Numbered from the stretch's first letter, positions 13,872 through 22,842 are shown. The stretch is 37,686 nt of DNA from an uncultured Alphaproteobacteria bacterium (GCA_951812805.1 CATOSZ010000011.1:1-37686); one strand, 5' to 3'. Made by a program: numbers and translations. Notes: generated from the letters alone by a model not told the origin.

Positions 13872-16268
13872 ATGCGGGCTAGCGTCGCGCTTGGATGGCT
13901 GGCCGCCCTCGTTCTCGTGCTGTTGCTGCCAGGCACCGTCGTCCAGGCGCAACAGGCCGAGCCGAGGCCCTTCACCGAGCTTGCCGATGAATGGAACCGG
14001 CGCCTCGACGCAACGGAACGCTTCGCCCGGCAGCGCTGGCAGAGCCCGGAGGGTGTCGCGCATTACAGAAACATCCTCGTGGAGGTCCGCAAGCAAGCGC
14101 AGAGCGCGCGGACCGAGGCGATGCCGCGCATCGAGGCGCTCGAAGACCAGGCCGAGGCGTTGGGTCCGGTGCCGGAGGAGGGCAAGGGGACCGAGACGGC
14201 GGAGGTGGCGGAACAGCGGCGCGCCAACGCGGTGGCATTGGCCGCGGCCCGGGCGGAGGTCGTCCAGGCCAATCTGGCGATCACCCGGGCGACGGAATAC
14301 GAGAGCCTGTTGTCGACCCAGCTGCGCGATCAGCTGGTGACGACCCTGCTGGCCGGCAAGCCCAATCCGCTGCTGCCCTCGACCTTCACGGCAGCCCTGC
14401 CCGAGCTCGGCGACTGGGCCCTCGAGATCCTGCGTTCCCCCGTCACCTGGTGGCGCGATGAGGCCGATGCCGAGGCGCGCCAGCTGTCGGCCTTGCCCTT
14501 CGTGCTGATCGTGCTGGTCGCCGTCCTCGTCGGTTGGACCGCCCGGCGCCTCCTGCTGGTGCCCTATGGCCGCAACCCGGCGCTTCCCGAGCCGAGCTAC
14601 AGCCGCCGCCTGGTCGCCGCCGTTGCCGAAAGCGCGGCGCGCGGGATCATTCCGGCCCTCATGCTGTTCGGCGTCATCGTCCGCGTCACCGGCGATTCCG
14701 CCCATATCGGCGGCCTGTTCGCCGACAGCGTCGTGGCGCTGTGCTTCGGCCTGCTGGTCCTGGTCCTGGCGATGGCGCTGCCCCGTGCCGTGCTGGCGCC
14801 GGAACTGCCGAGCTGGCGCCTGCTGCCGATCGACCCGGCGAACGGGCGGACGATCTGCCGCCGCATCGCGATATTGGCAATCCTGTTCTGCATCGACATC
14901 GTCCTCGGCATTCCCTTCGGCCATGCGCCGGCCTCGGACGAGTTGATTTCCGTCTATGCGTTGATTTCGGGCGGCCTCGACGGCGCGATGTTGATCCTCC
15001 TGGTGCAAACCGCGCTGTGGCGGCCGGATCCGAGCATGCAACCCGCACCGGTGCAGACGGAGGGCGAGGAGGCACTGCCGACACGGCGCGGTTGGCTGCC
15101 GATCTGGACGATCCTGCGCGTTCTGGTGCGCGTCCTGGCGCTCGCCGGTATCGTCACGGCGTTGCTCGGCTACAGCGCGCTCAGCTTCTTCATCATTCAG
15201 AACCTGCTGGTGAGCGCGGCGCTGGTCGGCAGCCTGTTTCTGCTGCGCGGCCTGCTGCGCGAACTGATTGGCGTGGCGCTGCGTTCGCGCTTCGTGGTCG
15301 AGACGCTGACGCTTCGCCACGGCACACGGCAACTGGTCAAGTTCTGGGTCCGGGCGCTTCTCGACCTGGTCGTCGTGCCGGCGGGACTGCTCGCCATCCT
15401 GCCGTTCTGGGGAGTGCCCTGGGCAGATGTCCGGTTGTGGATCGGCGAAGCGCTGAGCGGCTTCACCGTCGGCGGCGTCAGCTTCTCCGTCGCCGACATC
15501 GCCGTCGGCGTTCTGGTCTTCCTGGTCGGCCTGCTGATCACCCGGGTCGTGCAGCGCGGCCTCTCGGATCATGTCCTCCCGCAAACCCGCCTCGACGCAG
15601 GCGTGCGCAATTCGCTCTCCTCCGGGCTTGGCTATGTCGGCCTGGTGATCGCGGCGACACTGGCGATCTCCGCCGTCGGTGTCGACCTTTCCAACATCGC
15701 GCTGATCGCCGGCGCGCTTTCCGTCGGCATCGGTTTTGGCTTGCAGAACGTCGTCAACAACTTCGTCTCCGGCCTGATCCTGTTGATCGAACGGCCGGTC
15801 AAGGTCGGTGATTGGGTATCGATCGGCGGCAACGAGGGCTTCATCAAGCGGATCAATGTGCGGGCGACGGAACTGGAGACCTTCCAGCGCGCCTCCGTCA
15901 TCATTCCCAACGCCGACCTGCTCTCGGGCGCGGTCACCAACTGGACGCACAAGGACCGCTACGGCCGCATCGAGGTCGCCATCGGCGTCGCCTACGGCAG
16001 CGATACCGAGAAGGTCCGCGACATCCTGCTGGACTGCGCCCGCGCGCACGAGCGCGTGCTCGGCTGGCCGGAGCCGTTCGTCCTGTTCCAGAATTTCGGC
16101 GCCTCCAGCCTCGATTTCGAGCTGCGCTGCTATACCGACGAGGCGCTGTTCAGGATCCGCATCGCCAGCGACCTGCGCTACGAGATCGACACCCGCTTCC
16201 GCGCCGAGGGCATCGAGATTCCCTTCCCGCAGCGTGTCGTCCACATGGCGGACGGGCCGGGCGGATGA
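13872..16268 (+). CDS. DUF3772/MscS mechanosensitive channel
   Basis: An inner-membrane channel of the large MscS-type (798 residues). A signal peptide (residues 1-26, ending VVQA) is followed by a periplasmic DUF3772-type helical domain (about 27-190, charged and coiled), then about ten hydrophobic segments. The MscS pore helix is at about 603-640 (IALIAGALSVGIGFGLQNVV), and the beta domain ERPVKVGDWVSIGGNEGFI and the C-terminal alpha/beta domain follow. The start ATG 13872 is chosen because it begins the signal peptide and has GGGGAGAGG upstream; the long open frame before it overlaps the ligase gene and is spurious. It opens under membrane tension to release solutes. The last base pairs overlap the next gene (ATGA). 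Confidence 0.9.
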   Translation: MRASVALGWLAALVLVLLLPGTVVQAQQAEPRPFTELADEWNRRLDATERFARQRWQSPEGVAHYRNILVEVRKQAQSARTEAMPRIEALEDQAEALGPVPEEGKGTETAEVAEQRRANAVALAAARAEVVQANLAITRATEYESLLSTQLRDQLVTTLLAGKPNPLLPSTFTAALPELGDWALEILRSPVTWWRDEADAEARQLSALPFVLIVLVAVLVGWTARRLLLVPYGRNPALPEPSYSRRLVAAVAESAARGIIPALMLFGVIVRVTGDSAHIGGLFADSVVALCFGLLVLVLAMALPRAVLAPELPSWRLLPIDPANGRTICRRIAILAILFCIDIVLGIPFGHAPASDELISVYALISGGLDGAMLILLVQTALWRPDPSMQPAPVQTEGEEALPTRRGWLPIWTILRVLVRVLALAGIVTALLGYSALSFFIIQNLLVSAALVGSLFLLRGLLRELIGVALRSRFVVETLTLRHGTRQLVKFWVRALLDLVVVPAGLLAILPFWGVPWADVRLWIGEALSGFTVGGVSFSVADIAVGVLVFLVGLLITRVVQRGLSDHVLPQTRLDAGVRNSLSSGLGYVGLVIAATLAISAVGVDLSNIALIAGALSVGIGFGLQNVVNNFVSGLILLIERPVKVGDWVSIGGNEGFIKRINVRATELETFQRASVIIPNADLLSGAVTNWTHKDRYGRIEVAIGVAYGSDTEKVRDILLDCARAHERVLGWPEPFVLFQNFGASSLDFELRCYTDEALFRIRIASDLRYEIDTRFRAEGIEIPFPQRVVHMADGPGG

Positions 16269-16999
16269 TGATCGCCCGCCGCCGCCTCCTCGCCGCTCTC
16301 GCCGCCTCCGGGCTTCTGGCCGGGCCGGCGCTGGCGGCGCGGCCGGGGGCACCGCGCGCCCTGAACGACATGGATCTGTTGCGTTTCGTCGAACTCATGG
16401 CGCTCACCCGCCAGGGCCGCGACGGGATCCGCCGCCCGGCCTGGGCGCGGCGCTGGACCCAGGGTATCGAGGTCGACCTGGCGGGCGGCGATTGGACCGG
16501 GCATCTGGATGCGCTCGATCGTACTCTGCGCACCGTCACGCAATGGACCGGCCTCCCCGTCACCCGCGCCCCGCTCGCCGGCCGGCGGCATGGGCATCTC
16601 ACCATCCGCCTACTCCCGCACGACGACGTGGTCACCCAGAACGGCGCCGGCGGCGCGGTTTGCACCACCTGGACCTTCGGCAACGGCGGCGATTTGCACA
16701 CCGCCCACATGGACGTCTCCGATGCCTTCCTCGACTGTATCGAGCATGAATTCATGCATGTGCTGGGCATCGACAACCATTGGAACGGCGCTATCGCCAC
16801 GCCTGCGATTCCGAGCGTGCTGGCGCCGCGCGGCCGTCCGGGTCGGACCATCGGCTTTTCCGATTGGGACGAGATGACGATCCGCCTGCTCTATCATCCA
16901 GGCGTGCGCCCGGGTATGGGCCGGCAGGCGGCGCTCTCCGTGATGCGGCGGCTGCTGGCGACCAACGCGCTGCCGCGTCCGACGGGCCGGGCGACCTGA
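16265..16999 (+). CDS. Secreted zincin-like DUF2927 protein
   Basis: A 244-residue exported protein. The N-terminus MIARRRLLAALAASGLLAG is a signal peptide with consecutive arginines, likely cleaved after PALA (residue 24). A zinc-protease motif HEFMHVLGIDNH is at residues 161-172, giving HExxHxxGxxxH, one residue longer than the metzincin HExxHxxGxxH. The C-terminal part (FSDWDEMTIRLLYHP then VRPGMGRQAA) matches the DUF2927 ending, in which the HExxH is often degenerate. The start ATG overlaps the TGA of the channel gene, so it is translationally coupled and may work in the periplasm beside the channel. Substrate unknown. Confidence 0.75.
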   Translation: MMIARRRLLAALAASGLLAGPALAARPGAPRALNDMDLLRFVELMALTRQGRDGIRRPAWARRWTQGIEVDLAGGDWTGHLDALDRTLRTVTQWTGLPVTRAPLAGRRHGHLTIRLLPHDDVVTQNGAGGAVCTTWTFGNGGDLHTAHMDVSDAFLDCIEHEFMHVLGIDNHWNGAIATPAIPSVLAPRGRPGRTIGFSDWDEMTIRLLYHPGVRPGMGRQAALSVMRRLLATNALPRPTGRAT

Positions 17000-17008
17000 G
17001 ATGCCGGC

Positions 17009-17935
17009 TCAGCCGTTTGATATGGCGTGGATGCGATAGAGGCCGAGGCCGCCCGCCTCCAGGGCGGCGAGGCGTCGGGCCCAGAACTCGATCTCCCGCA
17101 TCACCCAGGCCCGCAGCTCCGGCGGGACCTCGCGTTCCTCGGCGCCGGCCATGAAGTCGCGCAATGCCGTGCGGGCCAACTCGGCGTAGACCGCGCCCTT
17201 GTCCTCGGCGACCCGCACGTCCAGGCCGAGGCCTTCGATGAGGGCGGTGAGGTCGGCCACGGTGTCGGGCGCCCGCGCCGTCGCCTCGCGGGCGATCCAG
17301 GCCTCGATCTCCGCACCGCCGGCCTTCGCCTCGGTGAGCGCGAAGTCCGTCAGCACCAGCTGCCCCGACGGCTTGAGGGCGCGGGCCATGGCGGCCAGCA
17401 CGCGCTGCCGGTCGCCGTGATTCTGCAGCCCGCCGAACGACAATGCCACGTCGCAGGACCCGTCGCGGACCTGCGCCGCCTCGAGAGTGTTGTTGTCGAC
17501 AACGGCCTTCTTCGCGAGGCCGGCCTTCTTCGCCAAGGTCTCCGCGGCCGTCGCCAGGACCGCGTCTTCCTCCACCGCCGTCACCCAGGCGCCGGTGATC
17601 CGTGCGACCGCCCGGGTCGCCGCGCCGCAACCGGCGGGGAACTCCAGCACGCTCATCGTGTCGTTCATGCCGAGGGGGCGGATCATCGCGTCGATGAAGT
17701 CTTCGCCCACCGGATCGATCCGGCCATCGCCGAAGATCAGGCCGGCGGCAGCGAGGCGTTCCTCGCTCCAGCCATCGCCATCTTCCGGCGGCGCGGCCGT
17801 CTTGGGCGGCGGCGTGACGACGGAAACGCCGTCGACGGTGCTTTCCGACGCGACGTCGCCGTCCCACCAGGCTTTGAGACGCGCCTTCAGGGGCGTCTTG
17901 CTCGGCGCGTCTTTCTTGCTCTTGGCCTGGGCCAT
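17009..17935 (-). CDS. Class I SAM methyltransferase
   Basis: A 308-residue protein with a lysine-rich N-terminal tail (residues 1-35), then a Rossmann-type SAM domain. Motif I is VLEFPAGCGAATRAVA (about residues 98-113), with Phe-Pro-Ala in place of the common Asp-x-Gly. An acidic residue near AVEEDAVLA ends strand 2, and DVALSFGGLQNHGDRQ is in the motif IV region. The substrate cannot be deduced. The start at 17935 (ATG) is preferred; the frame stays open upstream across the eipA promoter but without similarity. It is divergent from eipA, sharing a 130-base regulatory gap, and its end lies 9 bases from the end of the zincin gene, convergent. Confidence 0.75.
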   Translation of the reverse strand: MAQAKSKKDAPSKTPLKARLKAWWDGDVASESTVDGVSVVTPPPKTAAPPEDGDGWSEERLAAAGLIFGDGRIDPVGEDFIDAMIRPLGMNDTMSVLEFPAGCGAATRAVARITGAWVTAVEEDAVLATAAETLAKKAGLAKKAVVDNNTLEAAQVRDGSCDVALSFGGLQNHGDRQRVLAAMARALKPSGQLVLTDFALTEAKAGGAEIEAWIAREATARAPDTVADLTALIEGLGLDVRVAEDKGAVYAELARTALRDFMAGAEEREVPPELRAWVMREIEFWARRLAALEAGGLGLYRIHAISNG

Positions 17936-18005
17936 GGTCGGGCCTCTGGGACTGTCGATGCGGCTCGGCCGCACTTCGGTTCTCCCGATGGTGCGCAAAA
18001 AAGCC

Positions 18006-18020
18006 TTAATTCCGGGTAAA
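18006..18020 (+). promoter_or_regulatory. Near-consensus CtrA box before eipA
   Basis: TTAATTCCGGGTAAA fits TTAA-N7-TTAA with one mismatch in the second half-site (TAAA). It lies 45 bases before the eipA ATG. The Brucella eipA gene is reported to be bound by the cell-cycle regulator CtrA, so conservation here is plausible. The assignment of the box itself is inference from pattern. Confidence 0.45.
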
Positions 18021-18065
18021 GTGCAGGCGAATCGCCGCCATGCGGTGGAAACCGGAGCTTCTGGC

Positions 18066-18647
18066 ATGATCAGCCGTCCCCTCGCCCATCTGTTCGCCCT
18101 CGCCGTGTTTTTCGCGGCCCCGACCATGGCTGCGGCCCAGTCCCAGTCGAGCGGAAACGAGGACGAGACCTTCAGTCCGGAGGAAATCGTCGATGCCGCC
18201 CAGGGCTTCTTCGGCAGCACGACCAAGGGTCTCGCCCAGGTGATCGAAAAGGTCTTCGCCGATCACGGCCGGCCGAACGCCTATATCGCCGGCGAGGAGA
18301 TCAGCGGCGCCATCGGCGTCGGCCTGCGCTACGGCAACGGCCAGCTGCGGCGCAAGGTCGGGTCCGGCCGCAAGGTCTATTGGCAGGGACCGTCGATCGG
18401 CTTCGACTTCGGCGGCAACGCCTCCAAGGTCTTCACCCTGGTCTATCACCTGGAGAGCGACGCGATGCTCTTCCAGCGCTATCCGGGGATCGAGGGCAGC
18501 TTCTATTTCGTCGCCGGTCTGGGGCTCAACTACCAGCAGAGCGGCCAGGTCATCCTAGCCCCGATCCGCACCGGCGTCGGCCTGCGCGCTGGGGCCAGCG
18601 TCGGCTACCTGCACTATGGCCGCAAGCATTCCTGGATTCCGTTCTGA
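18066..18647 (+). CDS. eipA: EipA-like DUF1134 envelope integrity protein
   Basis: A small periplasmic protein (193 residues) of the alphaproteobacterial DUF1134 family. EipA in Brucella supports envelope stress resistance. A signal peptide covers residues 1-24 (HLFALAVFFAAPTMAAAQ). After an acidic linker, the conserved SH3-like beta domain includes FFGSTTKGLAQVIEKVFAD, GRPNAYIAGEEISGAIGVGL, RKVYWQGPSIGFDFGGNASK, and a C-terminal GVGLRAGASVGYLHYG. The start at 18066 is the only ATG that begins the signal peptide; the longer open frame upstream is the shadow of the opposite methyltransferase gene. It is divergent from that gene and carries a candidate CtrA box. Confidence 0.9.
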   Translation: MISRPLAHLFALAVFFAAPTMAAAQSQSSGNEDETFSPEEIVDAAQGFFGSTTKGLAQVIEKVFADHGRPNAYIAGEEISGAIGVGLRYGNGQLRRKVGSGRKVYWQGPSIGFDFGGNASKVFTLVYHLESDAMLFQRYPGIEGSFYFVAGLGLNYQQSGQVILAPIRTGVGLRAGASVGYLHYGRKHSWIPF

Positions 18648-18830
18648 CGACGTATAGCCGTTCCCACGACGTCGGGTCCCGGTGCGGGACAACCTGTAAT
18701 TGGGCGCAATGCCATGGGTTGTTCGTGCGGCGGCATCTCATATACGCTCGCGGAAAGCGGTCGCCTCGGCGTTGTCGATAGGTTTGGCCCCCGCTCATTG
18801 AGCTATGTGGATCACGCAGGACGAGTTCCA
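18648..18830. other. Intergenic leader of the cyclase gene
   Basis: 183 bases between eipA and the cyclase. A small stem GTCCCG-gtg-CGGGAC is at 18676-18690, without a T tract. The cyclase frame stays open upstream to 18714 but has no family similarity there. No clear promoter could be picked. Confidence 0.4.
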
Positions 18831-20588
18831 ATGTCGTTGGATCGTGTGAGGCGCCGACTTGCCGCCGTCATGGCGCTCGATGTCGTCGGCTACAGTCGTT
18901 TGATGGGCCGGGACGAGACCGGGACGCTCGCGGCGCTGATCGAGCTGCGCAAAACGATCGTCCAACCGGCCGTGTCGGGCCATCGGGGACGGATCGTCAA
19001 ACTGCTGGGCGACGGCGCGCTCATCGATTTCGACAGCGCCGTCGATGCAGTCGAATGTGCGATCGCGATTCAGAATAATGTGGTGAAGCGCAATGCCGAC
19101 CTCCAGGATGATACCGCGATACGGCTGCGGATCGGTATCAATCTCGGCGATATCATCATCTCCCAGGGCGACATCTACGGTGACGGCGTGAATGTGGCCG
19201 CGCGCCTCGAGGCGATCTCCGAGCCGGATGGGATCTGCATATCCGGCACGATCTTCGATCAGGTCGATGGCAAGCTCGACACCAGCTTCGAGAATCTCGG
19301 GCTGCAGGACGTGAAGAACATCGCCAATCCGGTGCGGGTGTATCGCGTCCGGCAGGATACCGTCGAAACGATGCCTGCACCGCCGTCGCTCGAACGCGAC
19401 AAACCCTCGATCGCTGTGCTGCCTCTCGACGAGCTGTCGGGAGAGAGGGAGCAGCAGTATTTTTGCGACGCCGTTGCCGAGGATCTGACCACTGCCCTCT
19501 CCCGCTTCGAATGGCTGTTCGTCGCGGCGCGGAATTCGGCTTTCGCTCAAAGGGGCGGGGCGGTGGATATAAGGCGCGTCGGCCTCAACCTCGCCGTGCG
19601 CTATGTCCTCGAGGGGAGTGTCCGCAAGATCGGCGGTAGAATCCGAGTGAACGTTCAGCTCGTCGATTGCGAAACCCTGGGGCATGTCTGGGCCGACAGG
19701 GTGGATTGGGAGATGGGCGACCTGTTCGACCTCCAGGATGAAGTGGTCGCCCGGATCGCTTCGACACTCGCACCCGAGATCATTCTGGCGGAGATTTCTC
19801 GCATCGGCCGCAAGCCGGCAGAGGCTTTCGGACCGTGGGATCATTACCTCAGGGCCGTGGATCACTACTATGCCATGACGGCAGACGACATCACGAAGGC
19901 CATCGTACATCTTGAGGCAGCGGTAGATGCCGACCCCCAATTCGCCGCCGCCTACGGGCTGCGCAGCCTCTGCGAGACCCATGCCGCGTCCCGAGGTTGG
20001 CATCGTCCGGTGAATACGGCCTACCAAACGGCCGAACATTTCGCCGATCTCGCTGTTCGCCTCTCCCCGACCAGTCCCGAGACCAACGAAGCTCAGGCCT
20101 TCATGCTTCTGTGTACCGGACGGGCAAGGGAGGCGGCCGTCGTGGCGCGACGGTCTGTCGAGCTCAATCCCTATTTCGCGCGCGCCCATGCGGTACTGGG
20201 ACATGCGCTCGTGCATGCCGGCGATCCGGAAGGAGGATTGGCGGCATGTGAGAAGGGGCTTCAGAGCACGTCACGGGATCAGCGCGGCAGCTGGCTGTAC
20301 GACGCCCTCGGCCATATCCACTATTTCCTCGGCGACAACGAGAAGGCCATCGAAGTCTCCCACCGGGCGTTGCAGTATGATCCTTCGCTCTTCGGGGCGT
20401 TGGTTTCCCTCGCGTGCGCAAACGCGGAACTCGGACGGCAGGACGAGGCGCGGCAGGCGGTTGCTCGGCTCGTGGAGTACATACCCGGATTTTCGTTGCG
20501 GGCCGTGCGGAAGAACCCGATGTTCTCCGATCCGGCCTTCGCGGAGAAACTCGTCGAAAGTCTGAAACGGGCCGGGTTGCCCGAATGA
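18831..20588 (+). CDS. Class III nucleotidyl cyclase with TolB-N and TPR domains
   Basis: A predicted cytoplasmic adenylate cyclase (585 residues). The catalytic domain (about residues 8-170) keeps the residues needed for activity: metal aspartates Asp17 (ALDVVGYSRLM) and Asp61 (LLGDGALIDF), and the transition-state pair Asn121/Arg125 in GDGVNVAARLEAIS. Next comes a TolB-N/CadC-like alpha-beta domain (about 195-330, SIAVLPLDELSGEREQQYF to VWADRVDWEMGDLF), then TPR-like helical repeats (about 345-570). This three-part layout is common in alphaproteobacteria and suggests protein-controlled cAMP synthesis. The start ATG 18831 is chosen at the beginning of family similarity. It converges with the Stealth gene. 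Confidence 0.85.
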   Translation: MSLDRVRRRLAAVMALDVVGYSRLMGRDETGTLAALIELRKTIVQPAVSGHRGRIVKLLGDGALIDFDSAVDAVECAIAIQNNVVKRNADLQDDTAIRLRIGINLGDIIISQGDIYGDGVNVAARLEAISEPDGICISGTIFDQVDGKLDTSFENLGLQDVKNIANPVRVYRVRQDTVETMPAPPSLERDKPSIAVLPLDELSGEREQQYFCDAVAEDLTTALSRFEWLFVAARNSAFAQRGGAVDIRRVGLNLAVRYVLEGSVRKIGGRIRVNVQLVDCETLGHVWADRVDWEMGDLFDLQDEVVARIASTLAPEIILAEISRIGRKPAEAFGPWDHYLRAVDHYYAMTADDITKAIVHLEAAVDADPQFAAAYGLRSLCETHAASRGWHRPVNTAYQTAEHFADLAVRLSPTSPETNEAQAFMLLCTGRAREAAVVARRSVELNPYFARAHAVLGHALVHAGDPEGGLAACEKGLQSTSRDQRGSWLYDALGHIHYFLGDNEKAIEVSHRALQYDPSLFGALVSLACANAELGRQDEARQAVARLVEYIPGFSLRAVRKNPMFSDPAFAEKLVESLKRAGLPE

Positions 20589-20617
20589 CGGTGAAGGGTC
20601 GGTAGCCGGAACCTTCT

Positions 20618-21568
20618 CTACGTCTGGCGTTCCCATGGCGAGGGCGTCGGCCAGTGGCGGGCCAGAAAGGCGCGCATCGCCGCGACGACGGCCGGGTCGG
20701 GGTCGTCGTCGAAATTGTCGTTGAGGGCGATGGTGCGGGGCGCCAGCAGGCCGATCGTCGCCATGCCGAGGCGGGCGTAGGCCAGGCTGTTGCCGAGCCC
20801 GTGGTAGAGGGTGCGGGCATAGGTCTCGATCAGCGGCGCGGCGCGGCCGGCGCCGCTTTCTAACAAATAGTGCTGGTAGAGATATTCGGGCGCGATGTTG
20901 CCGGCATGGCGAAAGCGGCTCTCCCGCGTGCGTTGCACCGCCTCGGGGAAGCGGGCCAGCATCTCCGCCCAGATCGCCTTGTCGACCAGCAAGGGCACAT
21001 GGCTCACCACGTTGCGGGGCCGGGGCGCGAAGGCCTCGTCCAGCAGGTGGTTGCCCTCGGCCAGCGCGGCGTTCCAGGGTGAGATCTCCTCGTTTTCGCG
21101 CTGGTCGGGTCGCGCCGTCTTGCCCAGGCGGCGGCGCACCACGATACGACCGTCGTCCGCCTCGAAATGACCGAGTGGCACGTCGGCGCCGAACAGCATG
21201 TCGTCCTCGATATAGAGGAAACGTTCCGAGAGGCCGGGGATCTGGTGCAGGTGGCTGATGATCGCGAAGGAGTTGTAGGTCGGCAGGATCGCCGGATCCA
21301 TGATCTCGTCGTGGTGCACGACGGAGAAGCCCGCCGCGCCGGCGTCGAGCCAGCTTGGCACCTGCGGCCGGCAGCTCAGGAGGTGGACCCGGCCGATCCA
21401 GGGCACGTGGCGGGCGAGGCCGCGCAGGCTGTACTTCAGCAGGTCGAGGTTGTCGCGGGTCCGGTTCGGATTGTGATCGTGCGTGGTGCCGCGCCAGCGG
21501 GCCATCTCCTCACCATAGCCGGGAAAGCTGTCGTCGACCCAGGTATAGACGACGTCGAGGCGTCTCAT
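20618..21568 (-). CDS. Stealth-family sugar-1-phosphate transferase
   Basis: Stealth proteins transfer hexose-1-phosphate in capsule or exopolysaccharide synthesis. This one has 316 residues. Conserved region 1 is LDVVYTWVDDSFP at the N-terminus. CR2 spans NLDLLKYSLRGLARHVPWIG to FLYIEDDMLFGADV, with the metal-binding EDDM. CR3 is in RNVVSHVPLLVDKAIWAEM. CR4 is near RTIALNDNFDDDPD, close to the C-terminus. All four are in the usual order. The start overlaps the stop of the glycosyltransferase gene (bases 21565-21568), so the two are co-translated. Together they probably build or modify a surface polysaccharide. Confidence 0.88.
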   Translation of the reverse strand: MRRLDVVYTWVDDSFPGYGEEMARWRGTTHDHNPNRTRDNLDLLKYSLRGLARHVPWIGRVHLLSCRPQVPSWLDAGAAGFSVVHHDEIMDPAILPTYNSFAIISHLHQIPGLSERFLYIEDDMLFGADVPLGHFEADDGRIVVRRRLGKTARPDQRENEEISPWNAALAEGNHLLDEAFAPRPRNVVSHVPLLVDKAIWAEMLARFPEAVQRTRESRFRHAGNIAPEYLYQHYLLESGAGRAAPLIETYARTLYHGLGNSLAYARLGMATIGLLAPRTIALNDNFDDDPDPAVVAAMRAFLARHWPTPSPWERQT

Positions 21569-22842
21569 GGTGCCGTCACCTCGTCGAGCAGGGCCGCGAG
21601 CCGGCGGGCCGCCGTGGCGCTGGTCACCTCTGCCAGGCCTGCCGCGTCGCGCGCCATCACCGGGTGCCGGCCGCCGGCGAGGTGCTCGCAGACCCAGTCG
21701 GCCATCGCCGCCGTCGCGTCCGGGGCAAAGCGCCGGCCGGACGCGGTCCGCGCCAGGATCCCATCCAGCTCGTCATGCGCCGCGCCGATCGCCAGGATCG
21801 GCCGTTCCCCGGTGACATAGTCGTAGAACTTGGCCTGGATGCGCTGCCGGGTCGGCGCGATCAGGGTCAAGACGTCGGCCGCGTCGATCAGCTTGCCGAC
21901 ATCCCGGTAGGGCAGGTTGCCGACGGTCTCGATCATCCCGGCGACGCCCAGCACCGCCGCCCGGCGTTCGCTCTCCTCGTCCAACCGCTCGGTCAGTGCG
22001 AGGCGAACGCTTTCCGCCCCGTGTCCGCGGGCCTGGAGGGCGACGAGCAGGTCAAGCAGTGGCTCCGGGCGGACGAAGCGGCTGAAGCCGCCGAGGAAGA
22101 GCAGGGTAAACCGCGGAAATTCCGGCGCCGCGGTCGGGCCGGAGCGGATCAGCGCGCCGTCGCCGTGGTTGCGCAGACAGGTGAAGCGCGCCGCCGGCAG
22201 GTCGCGGTAAAGCGCCCGGTAGTCGGCGAGCGTGGTCTCGGTATTGAGCACGACCCGCGCGGCGCGGCGCACCACGTAGCGCTCGGCCAGCCCCTCCACC
22301 AGCCGGGTCGTCCAGGGGCGAAGCGGACGGCGCAGCACACACGGGCCCCAGGGATCGCGCAGGTCGGCGATGAAGGGCAGGCCGCTTGACGCCGCCAGGC
22401 GGGCGCCGACGACGAGGGCGGCCACCGGGTCGGCGTTGACCATGATCGCCTCCACCGGCCTCGCCGCCAGCACCCGGCGGGCGGCGCGAAGCGCGTGCGG
22501 GATGGCGATGGCCGCCTCGCCGAGCGGCAGCCACTCCCGCCCGCGAAACAGGCCCGGCGCGCGGGCCGGCGACGGGCGGCCCGCTTCGCGCGGCAACGGC
22601 GGCGCGACGCCCGACGCGGCGTGAGCGGCGGCCGCCTTCGGCCCGTAATCGTGCATGACCTCGATTCCCGCCGGCACCGCCTCGGCCAGGGCCGCATCGA
22701 TCCGGGCGCCCGGCCAGAGGTCGGCCAACACCACCGGCGACCAGCCTTCGGCGGGCAGGTGGCGCGCGAACTTCAGCGGCCGGAAGGCGCCGGTCCGAGC
22801 CAAGGGCGGAAAGAACGGCGAGATGTAGAGAAAGCGGCGCAC
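21565..22842 (-). CDS. Family 4-like glycosyltransferase
   Basis: A GT-B fold glycosyltransferase (425 residues). The N-terminus RRFLYISPFFPPLARTGAFR is the glycine-loop acceptor side with the common PP-x-x-R-T-G motif. FIADLRDPWGP (about 190-200) is typical of GT4 enzymes, and LLFLGGFSRF starts the donor domain. The usual EX7E region seems replaced by FYDYVTGERPILAIG, which is seen in the poly-sugar 'colanic acid type' GT4 relatives. Donor and acceptor sugars are unknown. It overlaps the Stealth gene by ATGA and follows the luciferase-like gene by 25 bases, so it is likely part of the same transcript. Confidence 0.85.
   Translation of the reverse strand: MRRFLYISPFFPPLARTGAFRPLKFARHLPAEGWSPVVLADLWPGARIDAALAEAVPAGIEVMHDYGPKAAAAHAASGVAPPLPREAGRPSPARAPGLFRGREWLPLGEAAIAIPHALRAARRVLAARPVEAIMVNADPVAALVVGARLAASSGLPFIADLRDPWGPCVLRRPLRPWTTRLVEGLAERYVVRRAARVVLNTETTLADYRALYRDLPAARFTCLRNHGDGALIRSGPTAAPEFPRFTLLFLGGFSRFVRPEPLLDLLVALQARGHGAESVRLALTERLDEESERRAAVLGVAGMIETVGNLPYRDVGKLIDAADVLTLIAPTRQRIQAKFYDYVTGERPILAIGAAHDELDGILARTASGRRFAPDATAAMADWVCEHLAGGRHPVMARDAAGLAEVTSATAARRLAALLDEVTAP

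Noticed and set aside
13485..16352. A 955-codon minus-strand open frame
   Set aside because: Antisense shadow of the ligase and channel genes, low-complexity Gln/Arg/Asp-rich translation without motifs.
18676..18690. Small hairpin after eipA as a terminator
   Set aside because: A six-base stem with a three-base loop and no following T tract is too weak to call.
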